Part shown: positions 47,701-59,904 of the stretch, piece by piece
Layout of the letters: every line of letters starts with the position of its first letter
Numbering within the stretch: position 1 is the stretch's first letter
NCBI GenBank assembly: GCA_036244855.1
Contig: BQKZ01000096.1
Location: 102,500-166,499, forward strand
Source: Temnopleurus reevesii
Lineage: Eukaryota > Echinodermata > Echinoidea > Temnopleuroida > Temnopleuridae
Reading direction: 5' to 3'
DNA length: 64,000 nt
Notes under the pieces: generated by a model
The model's input: only the letters and a program-made list of their open reading frames with translations
Told to the model about the DNA's origin: nothing
Database searches by the model: none
Position numbers and translations under genes: made by a program

Positions 47701-48779
47701 AACGCATCATTCTTTCCGCCCACTAGAAAATGCCCTATGAAGATTCCTGTAACTCAATGAAATTGGGATCAAATATTTATCGATATTTCATGACAGAACT
47801 GGCTTTCTGCTATCGATTCAAATGCAATCAAGTCTATAATCAAGTTAAATGCATTCTCAAAATTGTTCTTTGATACGCTACGCTTGAAATGTTTGGGGTA
47901 AAAAAGCAGTTGGGGCTGAAAACTGACAGATTGAGCCAAGCTTGAAAACTGAAAGACGTACGACCATAGGACAGCGGAAACTGTTTAAGCTGAACGATCG
48001 AGGGTTGCATGATTAGGATGATGAATTGCTCTTGATAAGTTGGTGGATATTCACCATCTTCAAATACTTTAAATCAAAGAAAATAGAAAGCTACGAGTGC
48101 ATCTAGGAGCTGCACTCTTTGGATGAAAATAAATCATTGCTACTAGAAACAAAGAAGAGAACCTTCTTTACGTGTATAGTTGAAAAATATGTGCAATATA
48201 TTCTTCTCTACTATTTTCCACCATTAAATGATAAAAAGAAATCAGGGGATAATTGAACTTCTAGTAAATAATTAGCAATTTTAGACATAAAGGAAACATT
48301 TTCAATAGTTTTCAGAGCAGTTAAAGGTGAAAAAGTTGCTAAACAAAATGTTTTTCATGTAGCAACCATGCTAAACTGAATAGCAAATTGCGATGCGATA
48401 CCAGGAAAATTATTCCCTGAAACTATTTCTTCTATCACTCTGTTAAAAAGACTTATAATGGCATACGTGGAGTACTCTGCACATATCACAATGAGAGGAG
48501 ACGTAACTAAAGCGCAAATATCATTTTTAAATAGGTTATATCCTTGGTTATGAAGTGTGTATTTCATCTACTTGACAATGTAATGGACATTTATCCCATC
48601 TAAGCCTATCTTACTCTTCACAATCCCGACCTATTATCTGATATATGATGCCTCTCTAGCTCTCCTGCCTTGAATACCAAATGAGGTTCTCTATCTCGGC
48701 GTTCTGAAGTATGAGGAGAATAGCCAAACATTCTCTTTTTTTCCCAATCACATCTCTCCCATAACTCCTCTATGCGTAC

Positions 48780-49110
48780 ATCTGCCGTGCATACGTAACC
48801 ACATACAACACACTAGACCCAATGCAATATATTAACATCTACTCGAGATCGCATGGCAAGTGGCTGGCTTTAACAACGAGGGGAGAAATATCGGCAAAAA
48901 GCCTGGGGTTAGGATATTCTAGAGCAGATTCTACTCCCGAGTTCTCTCTGGATTTTGAATTCCGTTCACGCGCCACGATTCTGGTAAGGCAGACGCAAGA
49001 TATCGACCTCGGGGGCGCTTCCAACGTATATGTTTACAAGTTCGTTCACCGCCGATCACACACATACACGCATACACAAGTTGGGTTCGATCTCGGGCCA
49101 GATTGAGAAA
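48780..49110. other. GC-richer unassigned block
   Basis: CpG-containing, complex sequence with overlapping frames on both strands (plus 48822-49106, minus 48839-49024), neither with a motif I recognise. Possibly a regulatory element or unrecognised first exon. No claim made. Confidence 0.3.
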
Positions 49111-50003
49111 ATTGGGAAGAGATTGTGCTGCTGTAAGGCAGAAAGATTAACGTTGAATAAAAGCAAGACTTATTTGAATGGAACGGAAGATGGTTATTAC
49201 CACAATGCTAAGTTGGTACATGGCTATGGTTTTAGAGGTAGCTAGGCCTTCTGAAGTGTTATCTTGGTTGCTTTCCAGAAGTGTGTGGTACAGTTAGTGT
49301 TCAAAGATTCTGCTTCAAATTTTCACTGTAGACGATGCTCTAATTCCACAATCCTAGACTTGTATCCAGTAAATTGACAGATCCAGATAATGTGTTTAAA
49401 AATCAGATACCATTACTTCCCATATGTTATCCTCTATCTCCTTTACACAAATTTGAGATTTATATCCGATGTCAGGTTGAAATGTCAAAGGTCAACGCCA
49501 CACATAATTTCCATTAAACTGAAGGCTGAATCATAGACATCCTCAGTCAGTGTCAAAATTGAATGGTAGTGAATTGATTAAACAGGAGAAAACAGAAATA
49601 GACTCTATAGTTTCCAAATATGGTGAACTTGCACTTGAACACCACTTCTTCAAAAGACTGACAAGTTTGTGAACTCTTGGAGCTAAAATCGTAATGATCA
49701 TAGATCCACTAATAAAGATCCTATGCCAGAAACACCTCAGGGATTGGGTGGGTGCAACCAGTGTAGCAATACGCTTGCAGAGTGATAGGAAAATTTTGGA
49801 TCAACAGAGGCCTAACGCAAGACAAGGATGATAGAGCCTTGTGATTATGAGTTGATAAGTGAGGTATTGGAATAGAATAAAGCGCCAAATGATCTGCCAT
49901 GTGCATTGGTTCCTCCCCGATGAATTCTTTAATATCTCGGCCCCCAGACTTCATTGGGGGTGCAGCCGTGCGCAGCAACAACCCAATATGCTTATCAAAC
50001 GAG

Positions 50004-50303
50004 GGAGAAAGAGAGAAAGAGAGAGAAAGAGACAGACAGACAGATCGACAGACAGACAGAGAGACAGACAGAGAAAGAGAGAAAGACAGACAGAAAGAGA
50101 CAGATAGAATGAAAGATATATATAGAGAGGGAGAAAGAGAGAGAGAGAAAGAGGAAGAGAAAGAGAAAGAGAGAGACAGACAGACAGACAGACAGAGAGA
50201 CAGACAGAGAAAGAGAGAAAGACAGACAGAAAGAGACAGATAGAATGAAAGATATATATATATATACATACCAACAGAGAGAGGGAGAAAGAAAGTAAGA
50301 GAA

Positions 50304-50335
<32 letters not shown>
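50004..50335. repeat. (GACA)n/(GA)n compound microsatellite with an internal duplication
   Basis: GAGA and GACA runs. A segment of about 100 bp (AGACAGACAGAGAAAGAGAG through GATAGAATGAAAGATATATA) occurs at about 50060-50125 and again at about 50200-50260. Confidence 0.9.
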
Positions 50336-50338
<3 letters not shown>

Positions 50339-51599
50339 TCGACCTATAGACAGTCGGAGATAACCAGATCTTCTATTCAGAGAACAAAGAAAAGATTTCT
50401 TGAGCTTTGGTATGCCTTAAAGTATTTGCACTAAAATTGAGTTATTATTAAAAAACTCCGAACCGAATTTCACCCTCCGTTTCCGCCTTCCTGTTCAGTC
50501 GTTTCCTCCACTTCTCCATCCCTCTCTCCTTCACTTTCCCTTTCTCTCCTTCCATCAAACTCCCTTAATGATAATCGTGCAAGTAATTTCAACACTAATG
50601 AGAAAACAGTCTGTCGAGACGCGAGGGAGCAGAAAGACTGGCTTTATATACGACATGCTTTTTTATAATGTTAGAATTAGAGTAGAATAATGAGGCTATG
50701 GTTGGGTTATGATAAAAAGCTACAAATAACCCTGATAATCGTCTGCTTGATTAGCCTTATTTGAAATCATCATTCATGATCATAATTCATTCCAGATGTT
50801 AAACACTTACAATCAGCTTTGGCTCTACAATTTTGTCAAGTGCTTACATTATGAATAAAACCAAAATCAAATTCAACTCAATCAAATAGTGTTAATTATC
50901 TCATCAAGTGTTCTTGAAATTAAAAGTATGATGACATGTGCATAAAACACTGGTACTTGTTAGTATTTCAATCGTAAGAGAGGGATATATTACGCATATA
51001 AGTGTCTCCTCTGTTCCACTTACGACATACACTTTCATTTGTTCTGCACAAACCATGATGAATTACACATCAATCTGCCATATGGTGAGATTATCTTTCC
51101 AAACGCGACACCGAAATTCAATAAAATACCAGACGGTATGTTCCTACTATTTCAAAGCAAATATATTGCTCTCTTTTCATCATTTTATTTCCTTTTATTT
51201 AATGTATAGTACGAAAATTGCATGCAGCTAGCTACAATGGTAAAGGCAAAAAATGCACTGGAACCACAAATGCAGTAGAAATTGGAATAATACTTTGAGT
51301 ACAGGGGATGTAAATAAAAGGGGGATTCGGCAATCGCCATTTCAAAAGCTTAGTCAAATTTATTTCCCCACTTTTTCTCTTCTCTCAAATATTTTCATAT
51401 AATGAGCACTATAGAACTTGAGTGTTTAACTGCTTTTTGGAAATATACAAAAATTGGGTCTGGAATTCTTTTTATTTGAAAGATATTAAGGAAATATAAT
51501 GGATGCTGCATGATATCAGGGACTTGCAGATGATATAACCATTGAAGAAAGCACAGATATGAAGTGGGAAAGAGAAAAGCCGTGATAGAAATGAAAGGC

Positions 51600-51748
51600 A
51601 GAGGCAAGGAGGGAGGAATAGGAAGGGACAGTGGAAGGTAGGAAGAAGGGGAAAGAGAGAAAAAGATGAAGAGAGAGAGAGAGGGGGGGGGGAGGGAGCA
51701 AGAAAGCGAGAGAAAGATGGAGGAGCATGAAAGAGAGGGGAGCAAGAC

Positions 51749-51783
<35 letters not shown>

Positions 51784-51840
51784 AAGAGGGAGACCAAGGG
51801 TTTGAAAAAGGGGGAGAGGGAGGTTTGAGAAAGGATATAA
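51600..51840. repeat. GA-rich microsatellite tract
   Basis: Purine-rich, with (GA)n runs at about 51668-51685 and 51750-51790. Open frames on both strands are composition artefacts. Confidence 0.85.
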
Positions 51841-53489
51841 AGAAATATCAATACACTATCAAAAGGATTAATAAATAGCCAAAATATCACGTAAGAGCAC
51901 ACAAAAAAAAAGATATCTGTGCATATTCCTCGGAAGATTGCAAAAACAAGAAACGAACCAAACTTCACCTTGCTTAAGATGAACTATCAACTCCGAATAA
52001 TTTGTCATCTAATGAATGCGAAAGTGTGTTCTAAACAGGAAGATGCAAGTAATTATGGGTACACTGCATGATGGATGATGGGACACTCCAAACTGACACT
52101 CTGCTCTTCGTCCAGATGTCGACAACGAGAGAGACGGAGAAACGGCGTGACAAGGAGCGCCGCGTCTCAACCCGCTTATCGTCGAATAGAAGAGGTGTGT
52201 TTTGGAGAAGCTTGTTGAAAGTTTTTTTTAAGATGGTGGATTTGAAAAATAGTGAAAATAGTGACTTAAATTTGCGGAAGTATCACTGGACAACATAAAT
52301 AGCGTGTTGATCAAGTAATTTTGTGGGTGCACATGCAAAAACGCTGAAAAAATTGCATTTTAACATATTACATGTCTGTCAAAATCAGGTGGGCAGGCCT
52401 TGGAGTTTCTGTAAAATCAAAAATGCTCAGAAGCCCAAAAGTTTGGCAATATAATAGGTAAAATATGAAAACATTCACTGACAAATAAAGATCATTGCTT
52501 GGGCAACTTCTGATTGACATCACATATAAAATTGAGGATTTTAGAAATACCTGAAGGATTGAAATGAAATTCCTTGGACTCCGAGAAGAATTCAGAGGCT
52601 TTGTGAGTTGACATCCCTATCAGATATATATGGCATACAAACTTAATCAAACATACAAATGTTCTCTTTACTAAAAAGAAAATAATGTAAGAAGGATTGA
52701 TATTATCATATTTGGGGATCAATTATTCTTGTTTAAATTCTCGAAAGCTGAGAGGCATGAATGTAAAGGGTATAGTCATATCAATACAAACCAACTTCAT
52801 ATACATCTTTAATGACATGACATAGATTTTTCCTGCTTATCTTTAACAGGACAATTCAATAGGAACTGTTGATTTAAACATAATCTTTTACATTGATATT
52901 GGTGCAAAGAGAAATAGAAATATATAATTGAAGATATTCAAACAGTGAATTAAAAAATGGACAGGACTGGTTATAAATGCTTCACTGCATTAGTAAAAAA
53001 AAAATTGGTTTAAAATGTCAGTAATATTCAGGAGAAATCAAAATAAAGAAAAATAATGAAGATTTTCTTTTGTAATAACTGTTCCTTTTTTTCTGTCAGA
53101 CTGACCTCAAATGGATGCATGTGAAACCATGGCGAATGTAGCCAGGCCATAATACACGTACGCTCCCACAGTAGTGAGATATATCACTGAGGATACACAC
53201 ACTGTATCTCCAAATCATATGATTTATCCGTTTATAGATTCACTCGTGAAAGGCAGCATGCTTTCAAAGTCCTTTTGAATAAACTCCATTTTTATTCCAG
53301 CGTTGAATAGTCGGGTTTTGCCGCTTCACTTTTTTCCCCTCTTGTGGCTAGCGTTGAGAAGTAGTGTATCTCTAAATTGTGTGATTTATCCTCCTCTGAT
53401 TACAGAACCATTGATGAATAGGTTGTCTCCTCTTTCAAATTCCTTTCTCCCGTTTCTAATCAGAAGTTGTCCTTTTCGCGCTTTGTTTT

Positions 53490-54430
53490 TGCTCTGTGAC
53501 CATCTCCAAGATGGATGGGATGTATTTATCAAGGAGCGCTCTCTCACTCGTAGCGGGCATGCCACTTGTTGTGGGCTGTCGTAGAGCGCTGCAAACCCTT
53601 ATGGGGCTCGTTTCTTCTCAAGACGAGGACTTGTCGTCGAGGAAAGAGTAGAAGGAAACACACCCGCCGACCGCGGCTCGGGTTTCTCCCCCCTCGCGAG
53701 AGCCTCCGCACAACCACGCAAAATGCGACATCAATTTTAGTTGCCCGGGGTGGATTCTCAGCCGCGTCTCCAAGCTTCTTTTATCCGCTTTATTTCCGTC
53801 TTCCTCGAGGTATTGGTTTTACCAAGTTACTTAGCAATGCTGTTTTTCATATCCCAAGGTGTATGTAATGCATCTGCTTGAAGTGGGTAACGCTGCTTCA
53901 CCTAACCTCACCATACTCCGCGCTTTTTCTACACCTCGCGCTGGTGCTCCTATTTGTCAAGCACTAACATGCAACAAGTGCAAGGCATTATACAGGGCAC
54001 GATGGCGCTGCTCACTTTCTCAACACACTTCACAATACCCCCCGACCTTCTCTCTCTCTCAAATCATTGTCATTACTCCGACTGCGATTGCACGAGCCGA
54101 CTAATAACACGCGACAATAACAAAAATACTGCAGCAAAACTTGCTTTTGACTCGACAAGTTCAATGTTTTTCACCGAGAAGAACTTAAATTCGGCCACAA
54201 GCTCTTCTCTATACAAAATCAATTGCTTGATTGGCCCGAGCCCCTGGCTCTTGTCACGGAGTGGGGCATGAAGGGGCGATTGCTTCTATCTTCTTTCATT
54301 CAATTCCCTTGATTCTGGTTGCTCCTAGAATACTAATGACTTGTCTCCTGCTTGTTAATCTCTAATATTCTCCTCGAGGAGCCAAGAGGTAGATAGTGCG
54401 CCCTCGGGTGGTGACAGCTGAATTCACATG
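53490..54430. other. CpG-bearing GC-richer block, candidate alternative promoter
   Basis: The most GC- and CpG-rich kilobase in the large intron. A CCAAT box on the minus strand lies at about 54233 (GATTGG on plus), with a GTATAGAG-like word about 40 nt after it in minus orientation. An inverted AGCGCT pair lies near 53537 and 53585. RBFOX genes generally use several promoters, so an alternative first exon here is possible, but no frame shows RBFOX sequence. Confidence 0.3.
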
Positions 54431-55019
54431 AATCCACGTCAATTGAAGCAAGAGGATATCATCGACCTTCCAAAAGCAATATCAATATCTAAAGCACTTG
54501 TCAACCAGAAGTACGAGCTAAAATCTCTGTTCTCACATAATACAATTATGGATCAATATTTAATAATGATAGGTCTTTGAATCAATGTCAACAGGCAACA
54601 GAAATTGATGATATTATATTAATTTCACCTGCAATGCTTCCTCATGTTAAAGATCAGATGGACATTAAAAAATTAGCTTCTATATGTTTAGAAAATAATC
54701 CAATCGAATATTTATCTAATTTAGCTTAAATGATTAGGAAAGATGGATGAAAACAAACCTATATCTATCTCACTAAGTCAAAGCATTCAATTCATAAAAT
54801 TCAGGCCAGCACCTCACACATAAAATTCAAAATCAGAATGCATGGATATTCATATAAACTAGAATACATGGAGACAGAGAGTAAGGGCGAGAAGATCTGA
54901 ATTATTTATAAACCCAAATAATTCCCAAGGTGGTAAAACATTTAACATTAAAAGTCTGGACGATCTAGGAAAAGGACACACAAGAAGATGAAAATGGAGA
55001 GGAAAAGGGGTGTAAAATG

Positions 55020-55324
55020 AGGGATGATAATTGAGACAATGACAGTGATGATGATGAGAATAATGGGGATAAGTATAATGACAATTATGATGAAGATGAT
55101 AACAGTAATGATGAACTGCAAAATTGAAAAGAAAAAACGCAAAAAAAAGGATGGAGAACCAAAAACATAAAGAAAAGGTCTCAGCTGGGTCGCCGCTGAC
55201 CAGGATAGAAATTGTGACAAATAAGACAGGACAGAATCAATGATTAGACTTCACACCTAACCGACCGCATTGCGGGCATCAGGGTTTGATGGTAATCAAC
55301 AGATATCAGGATGGAGATGATGGC

Positions 55325-55409
<85 letters not shown>

Positions 55410-55858
55410 GTGGTGGTGAAGCTGACTATGATGATGATGAAGATGATGATTTTGACGATGATGATGATGAAGATGATAATGATGATGATGAAGATGATGG
55501 TGGTGAAGCTGACTATGATGATGATTTTGACGATGATGATGATGAGGAGGATGATGAAGACAAAATTGACATTGATGAAGATAATGGGGAGGACAATGAT
55601 GACAATGAAGATGATAACAATGATAACGATTAGGAAAATGGAATAGAGGAAGGAGAAAAAAAGAAAAAATAGAAAAAGGGAATAGAGAATCAGAAACAGA
55701 AACACCATTGAAGAAATGGTCTCAGCTGGGTCGCCGCTGACCAGCAAAGAAGTGACAAATAAGAAAGGACAGAATCAATGATTAGACTTCACACCTAACC
55801 GACCGCATTGCGGGCATCAGGGTTTGATGGTAATCAACAGATATCAGGATGGAAATCA
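55020..55858. repeat. 541-bp tandem duplication with an expanded GAT array
   Basis: A block of about 145 bp beginning GGTCTCAGCTGGGTCGCCGC and including ACACCTAACCGACCGCATTG and CAGATATCAGGATGGA occurs at 55177-55315 and again at 55718-55852, almost identical and 541 bp apart. Each is preceded by a GAT-type simple repeat: short at about 55030-55115, long at 55312-55630. The Asp-rich, Met-rich and Ile-rich open frames across 55244-55747 arise from the array. Confidence 0.9.
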
Positions 55859-56410
55859 AACGGGGTGATTAGGGAGATGGAGGTAGACAAGAAGCGGAAT
55901 TGCAAGGAAATTAAAAGGTGTCAGAGAGGGACAGGATCATTAAAACACAGGGGAGGAGATCAGGGAAATTTCTTAGGGAAAAGGAATTCAGAATTCGAAC
56001 TATTCCACAACAAAATGCCTCACAAAATATCACCAATGGACCATTTTTCCATTTGTAAAATTTTCCTGATAGATACTGAAATTGATGAATTCTAACATGC
56101 GTAAAAATAGGGGAAAAATATGAATTTGCAGTACATATAGGTGCTTTGCAGATATAGTTCGAAACACTTTCATCGCTAGGTCTAGGGTATGTAAGTAACA
56201 AAAAAGATACAGTGAACGACAAATTGAAAATTAATCAATTTTGTATGGAACATGACTTGCCTAGACTTACAATTAATACCAATCTCAATTGTATCTTTTA
56301 TGTTACAGGCCCTTGCACTTAATGTGCACATGTACTGCCATTTTGAGTTTTCATTTCCTATTTCTTTAAACATTAGGGTTAATGGAGCACATCTTGCAGC
56401 TAATTTAAGA

Positions 56411-57045
56411 GGAGATGATATCAGGCTAATGCACACTGTAAAGATGCTCTCCATCTTCATCTTTATCCCTTGTCCCAGGGCATCCTCCCACATCTAATGG
56501 TCTTCACTACAAAAACTGGAGTAACTTAGAACCAACTTCATGTGTACATTGTGCAAAGCCAGAAAGGTGTTAAAACAACACAATTCATTAATCGATTTAA
56601 TTCATTTGGTGTTGATTTGAATATGTTAACATGTAAATCAACACTCCATTACTGGTGCTTGTTTTGACACTTTTCTTTATTTCTTTTTTCTTAATTTTTT
56701 ACTACATTTCATGTGAAAAATCAGAATGATATCTCCATCTCCATAAATATATACACATGTAAGGGAAAACAGATACATGTATTCTCCAGAGACAAGAAAT
56801 GCCAATAAACTTTTACAAATTATTTTGAAACACAATTTTCTAACGTGTATATTCATGGATTTAAAACAAACAAAAAATGGAGAAAAGGTCACGTAGGGCC
56901 TGTGTCGGAAACCGCCAACAAACTTTTTAGCCCAGAATTAAGATATCTTTTTTTACAGTGGAGATGCTATCAGGCTAATGCACAACGCAAAGATGCCATC
57001 CATCTTATCTTCATCCTCCGCTCCGAGGCATCCTCCCACACTCAA
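56411..57045. repeat. Direct duplication of about 85 bp, 549 bp apart
   Basis: GGAGATGATATCAGGCTAAT at 56411 and GGAGATGCTATCAGGCTAAT at 56960, each followed by GCACA, AAAGATG, a CCATCTT-rich stretch and GGCATCCTCCCACA. Moderately diverged. Confidence 0.75.
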
Positions 57046-58013
57046 AGCTTCTTCCTCAGACCATCCTCCTGCATCCAAACATCTTCCTCTTGCCATCCTA
57101 CCACTAATTAACAGGAGGGCATCTTTACCTTGCAGCTATCAGGGGGTGGTTACTCAAAAGCATCTCAAGTCAAAATGGAGAACGCTTTTGGAAATGTTGT
57201 GAAATAGCATATATTCACTGATGTAGTCATGACAATAGCTTCTAAAATGAGTCAAGAACCCACCAATGTGCATAGTTGGATAGGGAAGGACACTGTATAT
57301 GGGTCTGGTATACAAAAACAAGATATATGGCTAAACTCTTCTTCAGCCTATAAACGGTGTTCACACATCCTCGTTGCCAGGATATCAATGAGAAATTATT
57401 TCTCCCAGAGGCTGACCGTTCACACCCTAGAGTACTTTCACCGAAGGGCGGGAGATTTTGCGTTTTGTCAACATAAAAGTTCAGCGATTCAAAGCCACGC
57501 TACAGCCGTAAAACCCGAGGATTTTAAGTCTGGAGATTGGAATCACCCCCAAAGAGAATTTCATAACAAGCCACACACATACTGAGCATGGGGGTGTCCC
57601 TCGGTCACTAAGGCATGTGTAAACAGCATGACTGAGACAAGTATTATAATAATAATAAAACTCTTTCCAATGGGTTGTGCATGAAAGCAAACGTGTAGTT
57701 ATTTCGTGGAACAGGCCCTAAATTGGAGAACCTAAAAGATAACAACGGGGTCATCTCCAATCCATAACACACCTGCCAATGGACAGCCTTCCGTTAACCC
57801 ATTCATCACCATACACAATATCCATAGGGATGCAGGACAGTCGGAAGGGGGTTCGGTAGTAGAGTGGTTAACATCATGCGTGGCTCAAGGCGCCCCATCT
57901 CTTTAATGCAGGCAGAGGCTTTTTACCTGCTTTTAGCAGGGATAACCATCTCTTGGGCTTCCCTCTTAAATGGAATCATCCCACAGAGAAAATTTCTTCA
58001 CTTAGAAAAAAAA

Positions 58014-58055
58014 GTCCTGAAGTATAGTGTGAATGTCCTGAAGTATAGTGTGAAT
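58014..58055. repeat. Perfect 21-bp tandem duplication
   Basis: GTCCTGAAGTATAGTGTGAA plus T occurs twice head to tail (58014-58034 and 58035-58055). Confidence 0.95.
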
Positions 58056-59667
58056 GTTATATGAAATACAAACCATGTTCAAGGCCAATGGGAATGTGCC
58101 CTTTGAAGGAAGAGTCAAGTAAAGCTTTAAGAAACAAAAGAGGAATTATGTAAGGCGGACTTTTAAAAATATGAAACATAAAATTATTTATAATTTTTGG
58201 TCTGCTTACAATGCAAATATAATAAATGATCAATTAAAAATTATATCATGGGTATAAGGTCAAATACATTTTGAATTTAAAAGGAATTACAACTCATAAT
58301 CCCGCTGTGTGAATAGTGTATCAAATGTTCAAGCCATATTCTAAAACCCCTTTCGTCTAAATTCAAGCAGCATTAATGAATAAAAATAGCAAATAATGTA
58401 TGATAAATTATTCTCTGCATTTATTTTTCATAACATATGAAAATCCTAGCAAATAAACTGCAGACTGCACAAGCTTTAGACCCTCATAATTCTTAAACCA
58501 TGCGAGCATTACAATTCGTTATGCTATTCACTGATGTATATATGGAAAGCACTTATAGAAATTGGTTTTCTTTTTTGCATGGCCAATTGAATCGTAATGC
58601 TGTATTAGATTCTATACCAGCAGAATTCTAACAAGCATCTCGTATGCCTGCAACCATTTTTATAGATTTTGAGAGAAGGATATAAAATGGAGTACACAGA
58701 AAGAGAGGGGGGAGGGGGATAGAGAATGAATGAGCAAGAACGTTTTTATTCTTATACTTTACCAATGTACATAATCGTTGTGCAAATGTCATTGTGGTAG
58801 TTTAAAACGAATAAAGCAAGCCTTCATCAATTCCACTTGAGTTAAAGAAAACAGCATGAAGAAAATATGGTGTGGAATTGAGCATAATTCAGAATTAAAA
58901 TATAAATGCAACGTTTAATTTTTGCACTGATTTAGAAAATACTATAAGGGAAATCATATTCAATGAAAATAAATAGAGTAATACTACAGCCTTCAATGAA
59001 TATCAAAGTTCGTTTGATATAATATAGAAAATTTATTGCTAGAAGTGAAATTCTGACTTTGCACATAACAAAAACGCAATGAGGAAGAAGCAATGGAATG
59101 ATAGTTTTAGTCTTACTGTCCATTAAGACCAATCAAATGTCTTCAGCAAAATGTGTTCTTTCTAGACAGGTTTTGCATCATACATGTACATCTCTCTATA
59201 GAAGCTAGGCAGGTGACCACTCCAGATAGGTGGCCTTTATGAACTATTGCCTGACATGTCGTCTATATTCAAAATAACTTAGTAAAAAGAAAAGATACAC
59301 GATTTAATCAAATGCAACACTCTTGTGCACAAGAAATAGGATGACTTGCTTCTTATCATGAATCATGGTTTGTAGGTATAGAGTAATAAAATATATATAT
59401 ATATGACAATTGGGGGGCATGAATAAAGTTCTGGTGAAGATAATAATTTCCTCATGAGGGCATTCATTAATTCTTACTTCTCTTCACCCAGGAAGTAAAT
59501 TGGTAACTGCTCATTATGTTGGTATGATAAACTGTTTCATATTTGGAAACTCCGCTTCTCATAGCTATAGATGAAGGGTAATATTATGAATGTGCAAAAT
59601 GCATCAGACCATTATAAAACAAGCTACAGTGTATAAATTTTTAATTATATCTTATATTCTAATTTAC

Positions 59668-59904
59668 CTTGTGGGTAGATGTAAGGAGCTGGATATTTTG
59701 AGGAAGCATGAATGCTGTTCGTCTATCAGCCAGTGAGGAGGGTGTTGTCCCGGCCAGAGCTGTGGCAGCGGCTACGGGGGACAGGTACCCGTAGCCCAGG
59801 TCCTGGAGCGCCAGTCTGGTGGGGTTGGGCGGGGCCAACTGTTTCTGTGGCAACGATGTAGATGAGAGCGATGCTAACGCAAGGGAAGCTGATGTCAGAG
59901 TCAT
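59668..59904 (-). CDS. rbfox: Probable RBFOX N-terminal coding exon (exon 1)
   Basis: ATG at 59902-59904, open for 79 codons to a donor AAG|GTAAATT at 59667, ending in phase 0 as exon 2 requires. The peptide starts MTLTSASLALASLSSTSLPQ, contains QDLGYGYLSPVAAATALAGT, and ends LPQNIQLLTSTHK. It is Ala/Ser/Leu/Thr-rich with no similarity I recognise to vertebrate RBFOX N-termini, which are variable. The exon is GC-rich, and an in-frame TAG lies directly before the ATG, so the ATG is the first possible start. The start context is weak, and an acceptor at ...CTACTAG cannot be excluded. Assignment rests on strand, position, phase and composition. Confidence 0.65.

Noticed and set aside
48355..48567. 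70-codon minus-strand frame (MKYTLHNQGYNLFKNDICAL...)
   Set aside because: Intronic, AT-rich, no motif recognised, no suitable acceptor and donor pair established.
49721..50274. Ser/Leu-rich frames of 100-180 codons
   Set aside because: Products of the GACA/GA microsatellite.
55244..55747. 167-codon Ile-rich frame and Asp-/Met-rich frames
   Set aside because: They arise from the GAT/ATC trinucleotide array and cross the duplicated non-coding block.
56608..56652. Hairpin GTGTTGATTT...AAATCAACAC
   Set aside because: Stem with bulges of about 20 bp; could be a microRNA-like hairpin but flanks do not extend it, and expression cannot be judged.
57845..57900. tRNA-like A-box resemblance (GGTAGTAGAGTGGTTAACATC)
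   Set aside because: No B box (GGTTCGANNC) at the proper distance and no cloverleaf; at most a decayed SINE head.
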